A stretch of DNA of 64,000 nucleotides from Bacteroidales bacterium (lineage in GTDB: Bacteria > Bacteroidota > Bacteroidia > Bacteroidales > F082), in NCBI GenBank assembly GCA_017537965.1, contig JAFYJV010000018.1:1-64000 (forward strand), written 5' to 3'. Under the pieces are notes generated by a model. It saw only the letters and a list, made by a program, of their open reading frames with translations. It was not told the origin of the DNA and made no database searches. The position numbers were made by a program, and so were the translations under genes. Below are positions 51,133-60,177 of the stretch, piece by piece. Positions within the stretch are counted from its first letter, which is position 1. Each line of letters starts with the position of its first letter.

Positions 51133-52299
51133 TCATTGGTTTTCTTGAGCTTTTTTCTCTTTCAGCGTTCCAGCGAAAATATCGAATCTCACGAACCGAC
51201 ACTCCAACGGGCCGTTCCATACGGGGATTTTGGCGGATGGTTTCAAGCCGACGTGTTTTAGTGCTACGGCGTCGTCGGTGATGAGCCAACATTGATAGCC
51301 TTGGAAGTTGTGTTTTAGGGTGTTGCCGATGTTTTCATAGACTTGGTCGATGTCATCTTCTTCCAAACGGTCGCCGTATGGCGGGTTGATGATGACGATG
51401 CCGCCTTCCTCAGGTGGGGTGAGATCCTCCATGTTTTTCTTCATCAGATGGATGTCGTGTTGCAGCTTTGCGTTGCCGATGTTGCCTTCGGCGATGGCGA
51501 CGGCTTTGGGCGAACGGTCGGAAGCCCAGATCTCATAGTCAAACTCGCAGATCTGGCTATCGGCTTCCTCCTTGATGCGTTTCCACAGTTCCGGATCCCA
51601 GTCGTCCCATTTCATGAAACCCCATTGCTTACGGTAGTAGCCTGCCGGGATCTTCATGGCGTACATGGCCGCTTCGATGGGTAGGGTGCCTGAACCGCAC
51701 ATGCAGTCGAGGAAGTTGCAGTCGGCTTTCCAACCCGATAGTTGGATGAGTCCAGCGGCAAGCACTTCGTTCATCGGGGCTTTATCTACCTGTTTGCGAT
51801 AACCGCGGTGATGCAGGCTCTCGTTGGAGCTGTCGAAGAGGATCTGCACCTTGTCTTCGCGGATGTGCAAGTTGATGCGCAAATCTGGATTCAAAGTGTT
51901 GATGCTCGGGCGCGGTCCCACCTCGTCGCGGAACTGATCGACGATGGCATCCTTGACCTTCAGTGCGGCATATTGCGAGTGGGTGAAGAAACGTCCGCTT
52001 GTTACGGCATCGACGCAGAAGGTTTGGTCGGTGCGGAGCATCTCCCACCATTGTATTTCCTGCACTTTTTTATAGAGTTCGTCGGGGTTCTTGGCGAAGA
52101 AGGTCTTGAACGGTTTCAGCACTTTCAGTCCTGTGCGCACGTTGTAGTTTAGTCGATACATCATCTCCTTGTTGCCTTCACAGATGACGGCACGGTGCAT
52201 CATGCGGACATTCTTTGCACCCAAGTTCCTGATCTCGGCGGCTAGCACTTCTTCCAGGCCGGCGACGGTTTTGGTTATGAGTTGATAGTTGTCTTCCAT
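51133..52299 (-). CDS. THUMP-domain class I RNA methyltransferase, RlmL-like
   Basis: The 388-residue product resembles the N-terminal half of E. coli RlmL, which makes m2G2445 in 23S rRNA. Seen: an N-terminal THUMP region (AKTVAGLEEVLAAEIRNLGA-type start, to ~residue 160, FTHSQYAALKVKDAIVDQFRD), the SAM-binding block NFLDCMCGSGTLPIEAAM (~200-220) and the catalytic NPPYGDRLEEDD (~305-315). It lacks the RlmK half, as is usual in Bacteroidota. A complete promoter precedes it (52316-52346, minus). The exact rRNA position is inference. Confidence 0.9.
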   Translation of the reverse strand: MEDNYQLITKTVAGLEEVLAAEIRNLGAKNVRMMHRAVICEGNKEMMYRLNYNVRTGLKVLKPFKTFFAKNPDELYKKVQEIQWWEMLRTDQTFCVDAVTSGRFFTHSQYAALKVKDAIVDQFRDEVGPRPSINTLNPDLRINLHIREDKVQILFDSSNESLHHRGYRKQVDKAPMNEVLAAGLIQLSGWKADCNFLDCMCGSGTLPIEAAMYAMKIPAGYYRKQWGFMKWDDWDPELWKRIKEEADSQICEFDYEIWASDRSPKAVAIAEGNIGNAKLQHDIHLMKKNMEDLTPPEEGGIVIINPPYGDRLEEDDIDQVYENIGNTLKHNFQGYQCWLITDDAVALKHVGLKPSAKIPVWNGPLECRFVRFDIFAGTLKEKKAQENQ

Positions 52300-52315
52300 G
52301 GGATGAAAATTTTGG

Positions 52316-52346
52316 CAAAAATAGCTTTTTTTGAAAAGATTTCAAA
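52316..52346 (-). promoter_or_regulatory. complete Bacteroidota promoter for the RlmL-like gene
   Basis: On the minus strand TTTG (52346-52343), 19-base spacer, TATTTTTG (52323-52316). The predicted leader is about 10 bases. Confidence 0.7.
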
Positions 52347-52428
52347 AGCGGTTTTAAAAACGAATCGGATATTTTCTTATTTTAGCCGATTCTTTATAAA
52401 CTAAGGAGTAAAAGTTAAAATTGAGAAT

Positions 52429-54375
52429 ATGAGCACTACTTTTGATCCGCGCTCTAACTACGAGCAGACCAGAAAACAGGCCGGTTACGTGGAGCGCAAG
52501 AAAGCCACCCAGAAGGACTATAACCGCATTGGGTTCATGTCGGGACTGGAAGTGCACCAGCAGATCAAGACCAAGGAGAAGCTGTTCTGCCACTGCCCCG
52601 CTGGAAAATTCAACAAATTTGAGGACTACGACGCCGAACTGATCCGTCACATGCGCCCCACGCTTTCGGAGTTGGGTGAATACGACGGCACTGCCTTGAT
52701 GGAGTTCAAGACGAAGAAAGAGATCGTCTATCGCATCAAGAACCAAACAGCTTGCACCTACGACATTGATGACACGCCGCCGTTCCCCATCAACAAGGAG
52801 GCGCTGCATAACGCCATCATCATCGCCCTTCGCTCCAACCTCAACATCGTGGGCGAAGTGCACATCACACGTAAGCAATACCTCGACGGTTCCATCCCGA
52901 CAGGTTTCCAACGTACCGCCATCGTGGGTGTGGAAGGCCTGCTGAGAATGCCTAAGAAAGACATTCGACTCATCCAACTGAGTGTCGAAGAAGATGCTTG
53001 CCGCGAAATCAGCGACATCGGTCATCGACGCATCTATCAGACCGACCGTCTAGGTGTGCCGTTGATTGAGACCGTGACTTACCCCGACTGCAAGAACCCT
53101 GATGAGTTGCGTGAGACCTGCGAATACATCCGTTTCTTGGGCCGTAGCACGGGTTTAGTCCGCACGGGCATGGGCGCTGGTCGTCAGGACGTCAACGTGA
53201 GCTGCAAGGGCGGCACCCGTGTGGAGCTGAAAGGTGTGCAACATGCCAAGTGGATCCCTGAACTTTCGCACAACGAATGCTTCCGTCAATGGTCACTGGT
53301 AAAGTTGGCCGAAAAGCTCAGCAAGACCTTGAAAAAGAACAACTGGAAAGTGGAAGTTGCCGATGTGGGCTTCAAGACCGACTATGCTCCGATTTGTGAC
53401 GCAAAGGCTGCTGACGGTGCCTTGAAGGTCGTCAAGTTGCCTGGCTTCCGTGGCGTGCTCTCACATTTCACCCAACCGGGCAAGATGTTTGCCGACGAAA
53501 TTGCCGACCGTTTGAAAGTCATCGCCTGTCTCGAACGTCCCAACATGCTTCACGACGAGATGTTGGAGCCAGTGCTGGAGCCTTCGGTATGGCATAAGCT
53601 GGGCAAGAAGGTTCACGCTACCGACAAGGATGCCTTGGTGCTGATTTGGGGACCGAAGAACGACATGCCTACTGCCATTGAGACTATTGAAGAGCGTTGT
53701 CTCATGGCCTTCGACGGAGTGCCGAAAGAGACCCGCAAGGCCATCTGCAACGGCATCACTATTTTTGAACGCGTGCTGCCAGGTGCCGACCGCATGTATC
53801 CCGATACCGACTCGGCTCCGATCCCGTTGGATCCTAAGGAGATCGAAGCCATGAAGAAGGAACTGCCCACCGAGATCATCGACCGTTATTACAAACTGAA
53901 AGAGTGGAATGTGCCGCAAGATTGCTTCACCTACATCTTTACCAAGAACTGGTTCCCGACGATGAACGACATCGTGGAGAAGCTGGGCGTGGATGGCCGC
54001 ATGCTGGGCTGCTTCGTGGGCATGAGGCTCAAGAACTTGATGTGCAAGAATCCGCAATCGCAATTCAATGGCGAGACGTTGTACAAGCTCTTTGCCTTCT
54101 TGAAGAAGGAGAAACTCAACTACCGTCTGGCTTGGAACATGGCTCCGACGTTGGTGGGCGACGCTTCCATGGATATGAAGGAAGTGCTCAGGACCATTGG
54201 CTTCAGAAGAGCGTCCGAGGAGACCTTGAGCAAGAAACGTGACAAGTTGATGGCCGCTTATATCCCCAACAAGAAATTCCATGCCGCAGTGAACAAGCGC
54301 GATTGGATCATGGGTCAGATGCGTGAGGCCGTTGGTAATATTGATTTGAAAGAATTGGCTAACACTATCAAATAA
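52429..54375 (+). CDS. gatE: Glu-tRNA(Gln) amidotransferase subunit E, archaeal type
   Basis: The 648-residue product is a GatB/GatE family protein with the GatE form. Seen: GFMSGLEVHQQIKTKEKLFCHCP (cradle start with conserved GLEVHxQ), RNQTACTYDIDDTPPFPIN, RKQYLDGSIPTGFQRTAIVG, RLGVPLIETVTYPDCKNPDEL, GAGRQDVNVSCKGGTRVELKGV, and an insertion at ~300-430 (VVKLPGFRGVLSHFTQPGKMFADEI) matching the AspRS-like GAD domain that marks GatE and is absent in GatB. The C-terminal YqeY-like tail follows (~560-648). The enzyme phosphorylates Glu-tRNA(Gln) and amidates it with ammonia from GatD. In the literature GatDE is an archaeal system. The partner gatD follows after 8 bases. A/T-rich leader with a distant AAGGAG (52403). 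Confidence 0.9.
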   Translation: MSTTFDPRSNYEQTRKQAGYVERKKATQKDYNRIGFMSGLEVHQQIKTKEKLFCHCPAGKFNKFEDYDAELIRHMRPTLSELGEYDGTALMEFKTKKEIVYRIKNQTACTYDIDDTPPFPINKEALHNAIIIALRSNLNIVGEVHITRKQYLDGSIPTGFQRTAIVGVEGLLRMPKKDIRLIQLSVEEDACREISDIGHRRIYQTDRLGVPLIETVTYPDCKNPDELRETCEYIRFLGRSTGLVRTGMGAGRQDVNVSCKGGTRVELKGVQHAKWIPELSHNECFRQWSLVKLAEKLSKTLKKNNWKVEVADVGFKTDYAPICDAKAADGALKVVKLPGFRGVLSHFTQPGKMFADEIADRLKVIACLERPNMLHDEMLEPVLEPSVWHKLGKKVHATDKDALVLIWGPKNDMPTAIETIEERCLMAFDGVPKETRKAICNGITIFERVLPGADRMYPDTDSAPIPLDPKEIEAMKKELPTEIIDRYYKLKEWNVPQDCFTYIFTKNWFPTMNDIVEKLGVDGRMLGCFVGMRLKNLMCKNPQSQFNGETLYKLFAFLKKEKLNYRLAWNMAPTLVGDASMDMKEVLRTIGFRRASEETLSKKRDKLMAAYIPNKKFHAAVNKRDWIMGQMREAVGNIDLKELANTIK

Positions 54376-54383
54376 AAAAGATT

Positions 54384-55772
54384 ATGGCTGAAGATTTTTT
54401 CCAAGGATATTGGGGTGCCTCGTTGGAGGTGCTCAAGAAATATAACTGCCGTGTATGGAGTCAGGCCGAGTGCCAAACCACTGGTGGGCTTTTCAAAGGC
54501 ACGATCCTGCCTCGCGCCGCCTTCCAGGACGACCAGCATATCGTGATGAAGGTCAACACGGGCTATAACATCGGCGTCGATATCAGTACCATCACCAGTA
54601 TGGTCGAGACCGATTACAAGAAAGCCAACTATCACATTCCTGAGAAGGAATTTCCTTACACCGACGGACTTCCTCATGTGAAGCTGCTCGGCACGGGCGG
54701 TACGATCGCGTCCCGCCTGGATTACCGCACTGGTGCGGTAATCCCCGCCTTCTCGCCTGGCGAGCTCTACGGCGCCGTGCCGGAACTGGCCGACATCTGC
54801 AATCTCGATACCGAGAAGGTGTTTGCCGTGTTCTCCGAGAACATGTCACCCAAGGAGTACATCGCCTTGGCTAAGAAGATCGGTGAGGAGATCCAGAACG
54901 GCATCGACGGCATCGTCATCGGTCACGGTACCGATACGTTGGCCCATACTGCCGCCGCTTTGACTTTCATGTGCCAGAACTTGCCTGTGCCGATTGTGTT
55001 GGTGGGCTCACAACGCTCATCGGACCGTCCCTCGTCCGACGCCGCCCTTAACCTCATGCATGCCATGACCGCCGCCGGTCACGGCGACGTAGCCGAGGTG
55101 ATGGTCTGTATGTTCGGTCCCACCTCCGACGAGTACGGCTTCCTGCATCGCGGTACCCGTGTCCGTAAGATGCACTCCAGTTATCGTTCCACCTTCCGCA
55201 CCATTGGCGACACGCCAGTGGCTACTGTCGATCGCAAGCGCGGTGTGGTGCCGATCAAGGAGGAATACAATCACCGTCGTGCCGATCGTGACGTGAAGAT
55301 CGTTCCCACCTTCGACGACCGTGTGGCCATCCTTTACTACTATCCCGGCATGAAACCCGATGTGCTTGACGCATTGGTCGATAATGGCTATAAGGGTATC
55401 ATTTGGGATGGTACGGGACTTGGTCATGTCAACCGCGGCATGTTCGATTCCATCCAGCGTGCTACCGAGAAGGGCGTGCATCAATACATGACCGTTCAGA
55501 CCATCTGGGGATACGCCCACATGTTTGTTTACGACACGGGTCGTGACCTAATGAACCGTGGTATTATCCCGGCAGGCAACATGCTTGCCGAGACCGCCTA
55601 TATCAAGTTGGGTTGGGCTTTGGGCCAAACGCACGATAGGGAAGAGGTGAAAAAGATCATGCTCACACCCGTCAACAGCGAAATCACGCCGCGTGAGCCT
55701 TACAACGGCTACCTTGTTTACCAGGGTGGTGTTCCCGAGGTGGATGAGTTTGTTAGGAAAGTTCATAAATAA
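54384..55772 (+). CDS. gatD: Glu-tRNA(Gln) amidotransferase subunit D, archaeal type
   Basis: The 462-residue product is the asparaginase-type partner of GatE. Residues ~1-85 form the GatD-specific N-terminal domain (TGGLFKGTILPRAAFQDDQH, then VNTGYNIGVDI); residues ~95-430 are the L-asparaginase-like catalytic part. The four active-site residues known for archaeal GatD are present by position: T104 (LGTGGTIAS), T183 and D184 (GHGTDTLAHT) and K262 (RVRKMHSSYRSTF). The full length and the N-terminal domain exclude a free L-asparaginase. It generates ammonia from amide donor for GatE. Co-directional, 14 bases before the next gene. Confidence 0.92.
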   Translation: MAEDFFQGYWGASLEVLKKYNCRVWSQAECQTTGGLFKGTILPRAAFQDDQHIVMKVNTGYNIGVDISTITSMVETDYKKANYHIPEKEFPYTDGLPHVKLLGTGGTIASRLDYRTGAVIPAFSPGELYGAVPELADICNLDTEKVFAVFSENMSPKEYIALAKKIGEEIQNGIDGIVIGHGTDTLAHTAAALTFMCQNLPVPIVLVGSQRSSDRPSSDAALNLMHAMTAAGHGDVAEVMVCMFGPTSDEYGFLHRGTRVRKMHSSYRSTFRTIGDTPVATVDRKRGVVPIKEEYNHRRADRDVKIVPTFDDRVAILYYYPGMKPDVLDALVDNGYKGIIWDGTGLGHVNRGMFDSIQRATEKGVHQYMTVQTIWGYAHMFVYDTGRDLMNRGIIPAGNMLAETAYIKLGWALGQTHDREEVKKIMLTPVNSEITPREPYNGYLVYQGGVPEVDEFVRKVHK

Positions 55773-55786
55773 TAAATAGAAGTGTT

Positions 55787-58700
55787 ATGAAAAGACGGTA
55801 TCTGTTATTCATTGCGTTGGCGGGTGTGTTTGCTCTCGCCTCGTGCAACAAAGACGACGACAACAATAATAACAACCAAGGTGAAGCTATCTTTACCGCC
55901 TCCATGGAGCAGATGAGTACCCGTACCACGCTGGTACCAGGCAATGTGGTTTGGAAGGCGGGTGACCGGATGGTCCTTGCCAATGCCGACCATGAGACAT
56001 CGGTTTTCACGTTGCAATCGGGTGAAGGTACGGCACAAGGGACGTTTGCCACGACGAATGATTTTAATACCGTCGGACCCTTCATCGCCGCTTATCCTTC
56101 GACGGCGCAATTGGAAGGCGACCGGGCTAGGTACAGCCTTCCGGCCACACAAACCATCGCTGAGGATGGCAATTTTGGTGAAGGCACCAACTTGATGCTC
56201 GCCTATTCCAACGACCGAACGCTGTCGTTCAAGAACTTGTGCGGTGGCTTGGGTATCCGTCTCAAAGGCGATGGCACCCATGTGTCGGCTGTTCGTGTCA
56301 TTTCAAAGAACAGTTCCGAGAAGTTGTGGGGTGGTTTCGAGGTTAACCAATGCAATGCTAATGAACCCGTACTCTTGGAAGCTTCAGGAAGCCAGGGAAC
56401 CAATGAGGTCACTGTGCAATGCAACTTGACGCTGAGCGCCGAGGCATCGACAGTCTTTGTAATGCTGCCTCCGGGCACCTTGGCTAGTGGTTTTACCGTC
56501 GAGGTGCTTGACGGTACTATGGTACTCGCCACCAAGGTGATGGCTGCCGCTGATGTTACCGTGGTGCGCAATACGGTGAAGTACTGCAGCGATGTTTTAG
56601 TTGAGATGCCCATCAACGGTAACGTGGAGATTCCCAACGGCATGGTTGCTAACGACATTATCGTGACTAATTTTGTCCAAGATGCCATCCCCGATGAGAA
56701 TGGTGACTTTGCCATTGGAACCAGTACGTTGTTGATGGCAAAGAATGCCGAGAATGGCAAGATGGTGTATCTGTCGCTTCACTCTATTGAGAGAGACTCG
56801 AAACGTAGTTCAGAAGAACCAGTGGAGGTTAGCGCTAAAGAAACCGCCCTGTACATTGCGCTACGTCTGTTGCCATTCAATATGCTCGATGGAAATGATG
56901 AAGTATTGCAAAAGATGAAGGAATCCGTTGCCGATCTTCCCTGTGTGTTACAGCTTGAGGAGTCCATTCGGAACACGGTCAATTCACTCGGTTATCTGGA
57001 TGAAGAGGCGATTCAGCCAGCGGTTCGCAGTGCGTTCGATTTCTTCTATAACGAGCTTTCGGCCATTGATGACGAACCGAGCCAGGTCCGCGAGCCTGCC
57101 GCTTCAACGGAGTTGGATCCGCCGTATTTTAATCCCAATCACAGTCACGGTGTCCGGCTGGTGATCCAAGATTCGGAATATCTTGAAAATCCACAGCGAT
57201 GGATGATCAAATGCAATGGCTATAGTGCCCAGTTTACTTCTATAGGTATTGTTGAGGGATATAAGGATGAAAACACCGGTGTTTTTATTCCGAAAGAGGG
57301 CGCACATCCCTATTACATGCCCCCCATGGGTACGTCGCAATTTGTTGTATTGGCTGAGCAGATTGGCTTTTTGACCATGCCTGGAAACTGGTTGGGTTAT
57401 TTACAACTGTATCGTGAAATCAAACGAGTGATTAATGATCCGGAATATCTGTTGGAATTGACGCATGTCTCTTATGAAAATATGACTTTTGAGGTGCCAA
57501 GAACGGTCAACTCGATTGGCTTTTTGTCTCCTAAGGATGATGATACGGCTTGCATCTGGGCCATTGTGTACATGTTATACGATGGTATTTCGCTTATTCC
57601 AGGTGTCGGTTTGATTCCGATAGAATCGATCACCGATGTTTTCTTGCATGATGGTGCATTTGTTGATTTGGTTCGTGTGCAGAGTCATAATGGAATTGAT
57701 GGCTGGACTAGGATTGTCGAAGCTGCCAATGCAAAGATGCCAGAAGTGTTGCAAACCGTGCTGACGGATTATCCCTTCGAACTTATTATGGAGGCGATAC
57801 CAGGTGTTGGTAGCGTTTGTAGTGGGTTGGATCTCTTTTTGGATGTCGTTACTTTCGCTGCGTTGAATACATTTACGTTGCCAGTGGTTGCTGATTTCCC
57901 AGTTTCAGAGGCGCCAACGGTTTCCACGGATTCGATTAGAAACATCACAGGGAATTCTGCAGTTGTTTACTGCACAGTAGTCAGCGAAGGTTCGCATACC
58001 ATATCGGAACGTGGCATTTGTTATAGTACGCATCCCAATCCCACGGTCAACGACATTTGCTCATTGGCTGATATTCCCGTAACAGTTTATACAGCCCAAA
58101 TGGAAGGTCTTGAGAACTATACGAAGTATTATGTTAAGGCTTATGCGAAAAACTGGTTGGGGTTTATTGGTTATGGTCAGGAATTTTCATTCATGACTGC
58201 TAATTTACCGACGGTGACAACCTTGGAGATTCCTGACGCATTAGGATCGACAGCTGTTGCTCAAGCTCAAGTGACGTTCTCAAATCTGTCAGAAATCAAG
58301 GAACGTGGTTTCTTGTATGACACGTCGCCTGAAGGGCTTTTCTATGGTAGCATTGGATGTGACGCTGTGGTTTACCAAGGTAATTCGCCTGATAATTTCA
58401 GCTGTGAAATACACGGACTACAAGTAGGAGAGGATTATTATGTGAAGGCTTATGCTAAAACGCTTTATGGCGTTGGTTATGGTGATGTGGTGAATTTCCA
58501 TGTCTATCCGGCTGTTCCCATCTTAACGACGTATCCTGTGGAAGAATCGAGTATCACCAGTTCGTCAGTGGTATTAAAAGGCAAAGTGGAAGGTTCGCCC
58601 ACGCTCCCAATTCAAAAGCGAGGTTTTTGCTATAGTAAATCGCCTTACGTAAGTTCGAATAATCCAGGTGTCACCATCGTGGAAGCTTCGGGGAGCGGAT

Positions 58701-59647
58701 TAGGTGAGTTTACGGCAACGGTAAATGGACTTGAAGCTGACCAAACGTATTACTTTGTGTCCTATATCCAGATGCAAGACGGAGAGCCATTCCATGGGCC
58801 GGAGTTGCATTTCCACACCCTCTCGAACGGCGGTGGTGGCGGAGGTGACAACCCTGACAACCCGTCGGGTACACTCGCCGGCGCGTTCTCCATCAATGCC
58901 ACGCAACAGGTGATCTTCTCGCAAGGCAACCTGCAGTATCAGGCCTCTTCCAACACATGGCGCTTCGCGGAGAACCAGTGGGACATCATCGGCAGCGACA
59001 ACAACGGTATCTCCTCTACGTATAACGGATGGATAGACCTGTTCGGTTGGGCCACGTCAGGCTACAACCATGGCGCCACCTGTTATCAGCCATGGAGTAC
59101 GAGTATGGTGGACGCAGACTATTACGCCTACGGTCAGGAGACCTACGACCTCGAAGACCTTACGGGTCAGGCCGACTGGGGCTATAACGCCATCAGCAAT
59201 GGTGGTAACAGTACCCACACCTGGCGTACGCCGACGAAGTCGGAATGGGATTACATCCTTGTGGGACGTACTACCCCGTCGGGAATCCGTTTCGCAGTGG
59301 GTCAGGTGAATGGTGTGAACGGCGTGATCCTATTGCCCGATGCTTGGAGCGCCGCCTACTATTCGCTTAACAACACCAACCAAACCAATGCGAGCTACAC
59401 GAGTAATGTCATTAGTGCGGCGCAGTGGTCTGTGTTGGAGACGAACGGAGCGGTCTTCCTGCCAGCGGGAGGCACACGCTATGGATCTTCGAGCTTCCAG
59501 GTGGGCACTGGAGGTTACTACTGGTCGTCAACCCACAGCAATGCCTCCTATTCCCATAGCGTGTATTTCGGCACTAACGGCTTTTATATGTTAGAGAGCG
59601 GTCGTTTCGGCGGCAAATCGGTTCGTTTGGTGCGGCAGGCGCGTTAA
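55787..59647 (+). CDS. large multi-domain lipoprotein: fimbrillin-like N-terminus, FN3-like repeats, lectin-fold C-terminus
   Basis: The 1286-residue product starts MKRRYLLFIALAGVFALASC (lipobox). Residues ~30-270 resemble fimbrillin-like Mfa regions (RTTLVPGNVVWKAGDRMVLA, then TLSFKNLCGGLGIRLK). Residues ~440-700 have no recognised match and include two strongly hydrophobic stretches (VGLIPIESITDVF and LDVVTFAALNTFTLP). Residues ~710-1015 hold three related repeats, each with RG(I/F)(C/L)Y and YYVKAYAK-like strands, as in FN3-like repeats of Bacteroidales surface proteins. After a Gly-rich linker the last ~255 residues repeat the FISUMP/lectin-like module of the lipoprotein at 14750-16534 (FSQGNLQY, IDLFGWA, EWDYIL, YWSSTHSN, SVRLVRQ). 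A surface binding role is inferred. It lies 14 bases downstream of gatD. Confidence 0.8.
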   Translation: MKRRYLLFIALAGVFALASCNKDDDNNNNNQGEAIFTASMEQMSTRTTLVPGNVVWKAGDRMVLANADHETSVFTLQSGEGTAQGTFATTNDFNTVGPFIAAYPSTAQLEGDRARYSLPATQTIAEDGNFGEGTNLMLAYSNDRTLSFKNLCGGLGIRLKGDGTHVSAVRVISKNSSEKLWGGFEVNQCNANEPVLLEASGSQGTNEVTVQCNLTLSAEASTVFVMLPPGTLASGFTVEVLDGTMVLATKVMAAADVTVVRNTVKYCSDVLVEMPINGNVEIPNGMVANDIIVTNFVQDAIPDENGDFAIGTSTLLMAKNAENGKMVYLSLHSIERDSKRSSEEPVEVSAKETALYIALRLLPFNMLDGNDEVLQKMKESVADLPCVLQLEESIRNTVNSLGYLDEEAIQPAVRSAFDFFYNELSAIDDEPSQVREPAASTELDPPYFNPNHSHGVRLVIQDSEYLENPQRWMIKCNGYSAQFTSIGIVEGYKDENTGVFIPKEGAHPYYMPPMGTSQFVVLAEQIGFLTMPGNWLGYLQLYREIKRVINDPEYLLELTHVSYENMTFEVPRTVNSIGFLSPKDDDTACIWAIVYMLYDGISLIPGVGLIPIESITDVFLHDGAFVDLVRVQSHNGIDGWTRIVEAANAKMPEVLQTVLTDYPFELIMEAIPGVGSVCSGLDLFLDVVTFAALNTFTLPVVADFPVSEAPTVSTDSIRNITGNSAVVYCTVVSEGSHTISERGICYSTHPNPTVNDICSLADIPVTVYTAQMEGLENYTKYYVKAYAKNWLGFIGYGQEFSFMTANLPTVTTLEIPDALGSTAVAQAQVTFSNLSEIKERGFLYDTSPEGLFYGSIGCDAVVYQGNSPDNFSCEIHGLQVGEDYYVKAYAKTLYGVGYGDVVNFHVYPAVPILTTYPVEESSITSSSVVLKGKVEGSPTLPIQKRGFCYSKSPYVSSNNPGVTIVEASGSGLGEFTATVNGLEADQTYYFVSYIQMQDGEPFHGPELHFHTLSNGGGGGGDNPDNPSGTLAGAFSINATQQVIFSQGNLQYQASSNTWRFAENQWDIIGSDNNGISSTYNGWIDLFGWATSGYNHGATCYQPWSTSMVDADYYAYGQETYDLEDLTGQADWGYNAISNGGNSTHTWRTPTKSEWDYILVGRTTPSGIRFAVGQVNGVNGVILLPDAWSAAYYSLNNTNQTNASYTSNVISAAQWSVLETNGAVFLPAGGTRYGSSSFQVGTGGYYWSSTHSNASYSHSVYFGTNGFYMLESGRFGGKSVRLVRQAR

Positions 59648-59670
59648 TTGCGACAAAGTGAAGATATCAT

Positions 59671-59701
59671 TTTGAAGACCACGGAAATAATTGTACTTTT
59701 G
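59671..59701 (+). promoter_or_regulatory. complete Bacteroidota promoter for the methylmalonyl-CoA operon
   Basis: TTTG at 59671-59674, 19-base spacer, TACTTTTG at 59694-59701. It lies 49 bases before the mce ATG and is the only good promoter seen for the five genes that follow. Confidence 0.75.
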
Positions 59702-59749
59702 CACCCGAATTCAAAACACGTGTTTATTATTAATTTATTCGAATAAATC

Positions 59750-60166
59750 ATGAATCCCACTCACATTGAACACATCGGAATCGCTGTTACCAGCTTGGAA
59801 GAGTCGATTCCTTTCTTCGAGACCTTGCTTGGCACTAAGTGCTACGCCATCGAAGAGGTTGCCGACCAAAAGGTGAAGACCGCCTTCTTGCGCTGCGGCC
59901 AGACCAAGATCGAGTTGCTGGAACCCACCAGCCCCGAGAGCACCATCGCCACCTTCATCGAGAAGAACAACGGCCGTGGCGGCATGCACCACATCGCCTT
60001 CGCCGTCGAGGGCATCGAGGAACAGCTTGAGGAAGCCAAGGAAGCTGGCATCCGCCTCATCGACCAAGCCCCGCGCGGCGGTGCCGAAGGTCTCAGCATC
60101 GCCTTCCTGCATCCGAAATCCACTTTCGGCGTGTTGACTGAACTTTGCGAAAACAAAAACAAATAA
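59750..60166 (+). CDS. mce: methylmalonyl-CoA epimerase
   Basis: The 138-residue vicinal-oxygen-chelate enzyme interconverts (S)- and (R)-methylmalonyl-CoA, between mutase and decarboxylase in the succinate-to-propionate route. Seen: the metal His in HIEHIGIAV (H8), [45 protein letters not shown] (second metal His) and the metal Glu near the end, LTELCENK. First gene of the operon; 11 bases separate it from mmdA. Confidence 0.96.
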   Translation: MNPTHIEHIGIAVTSLEESIPFFETLLGTKCYAIEEVADQKVKTAFLRCGQTKIELLEPTSPESTIATFIEKNNGRGGMHHIAFAVEGIEEQLEEAKEAGIRLIDQAPRGGAEGLSIAFLHPKSTFGVLTELCENKNK

Positions 60167-60177
60167 TACATTCAATC

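Noticed and set aside
54384..55772. Free L-asparaginase
   Set aside because: The extra N-terminal domain with NTGYNIGVDI and the adjacent gatE are specific for GatD; free asparaginases are about 100 residues shorter.
55787..59647. A complete diversity-generating retroelement using the lectin-fold domain
   Set aside because: No reverse transcriptase gene, accessory gene or template repeat is visible in the window; only the domain type suggests it, so it is kept as a hypothesis in the findings.
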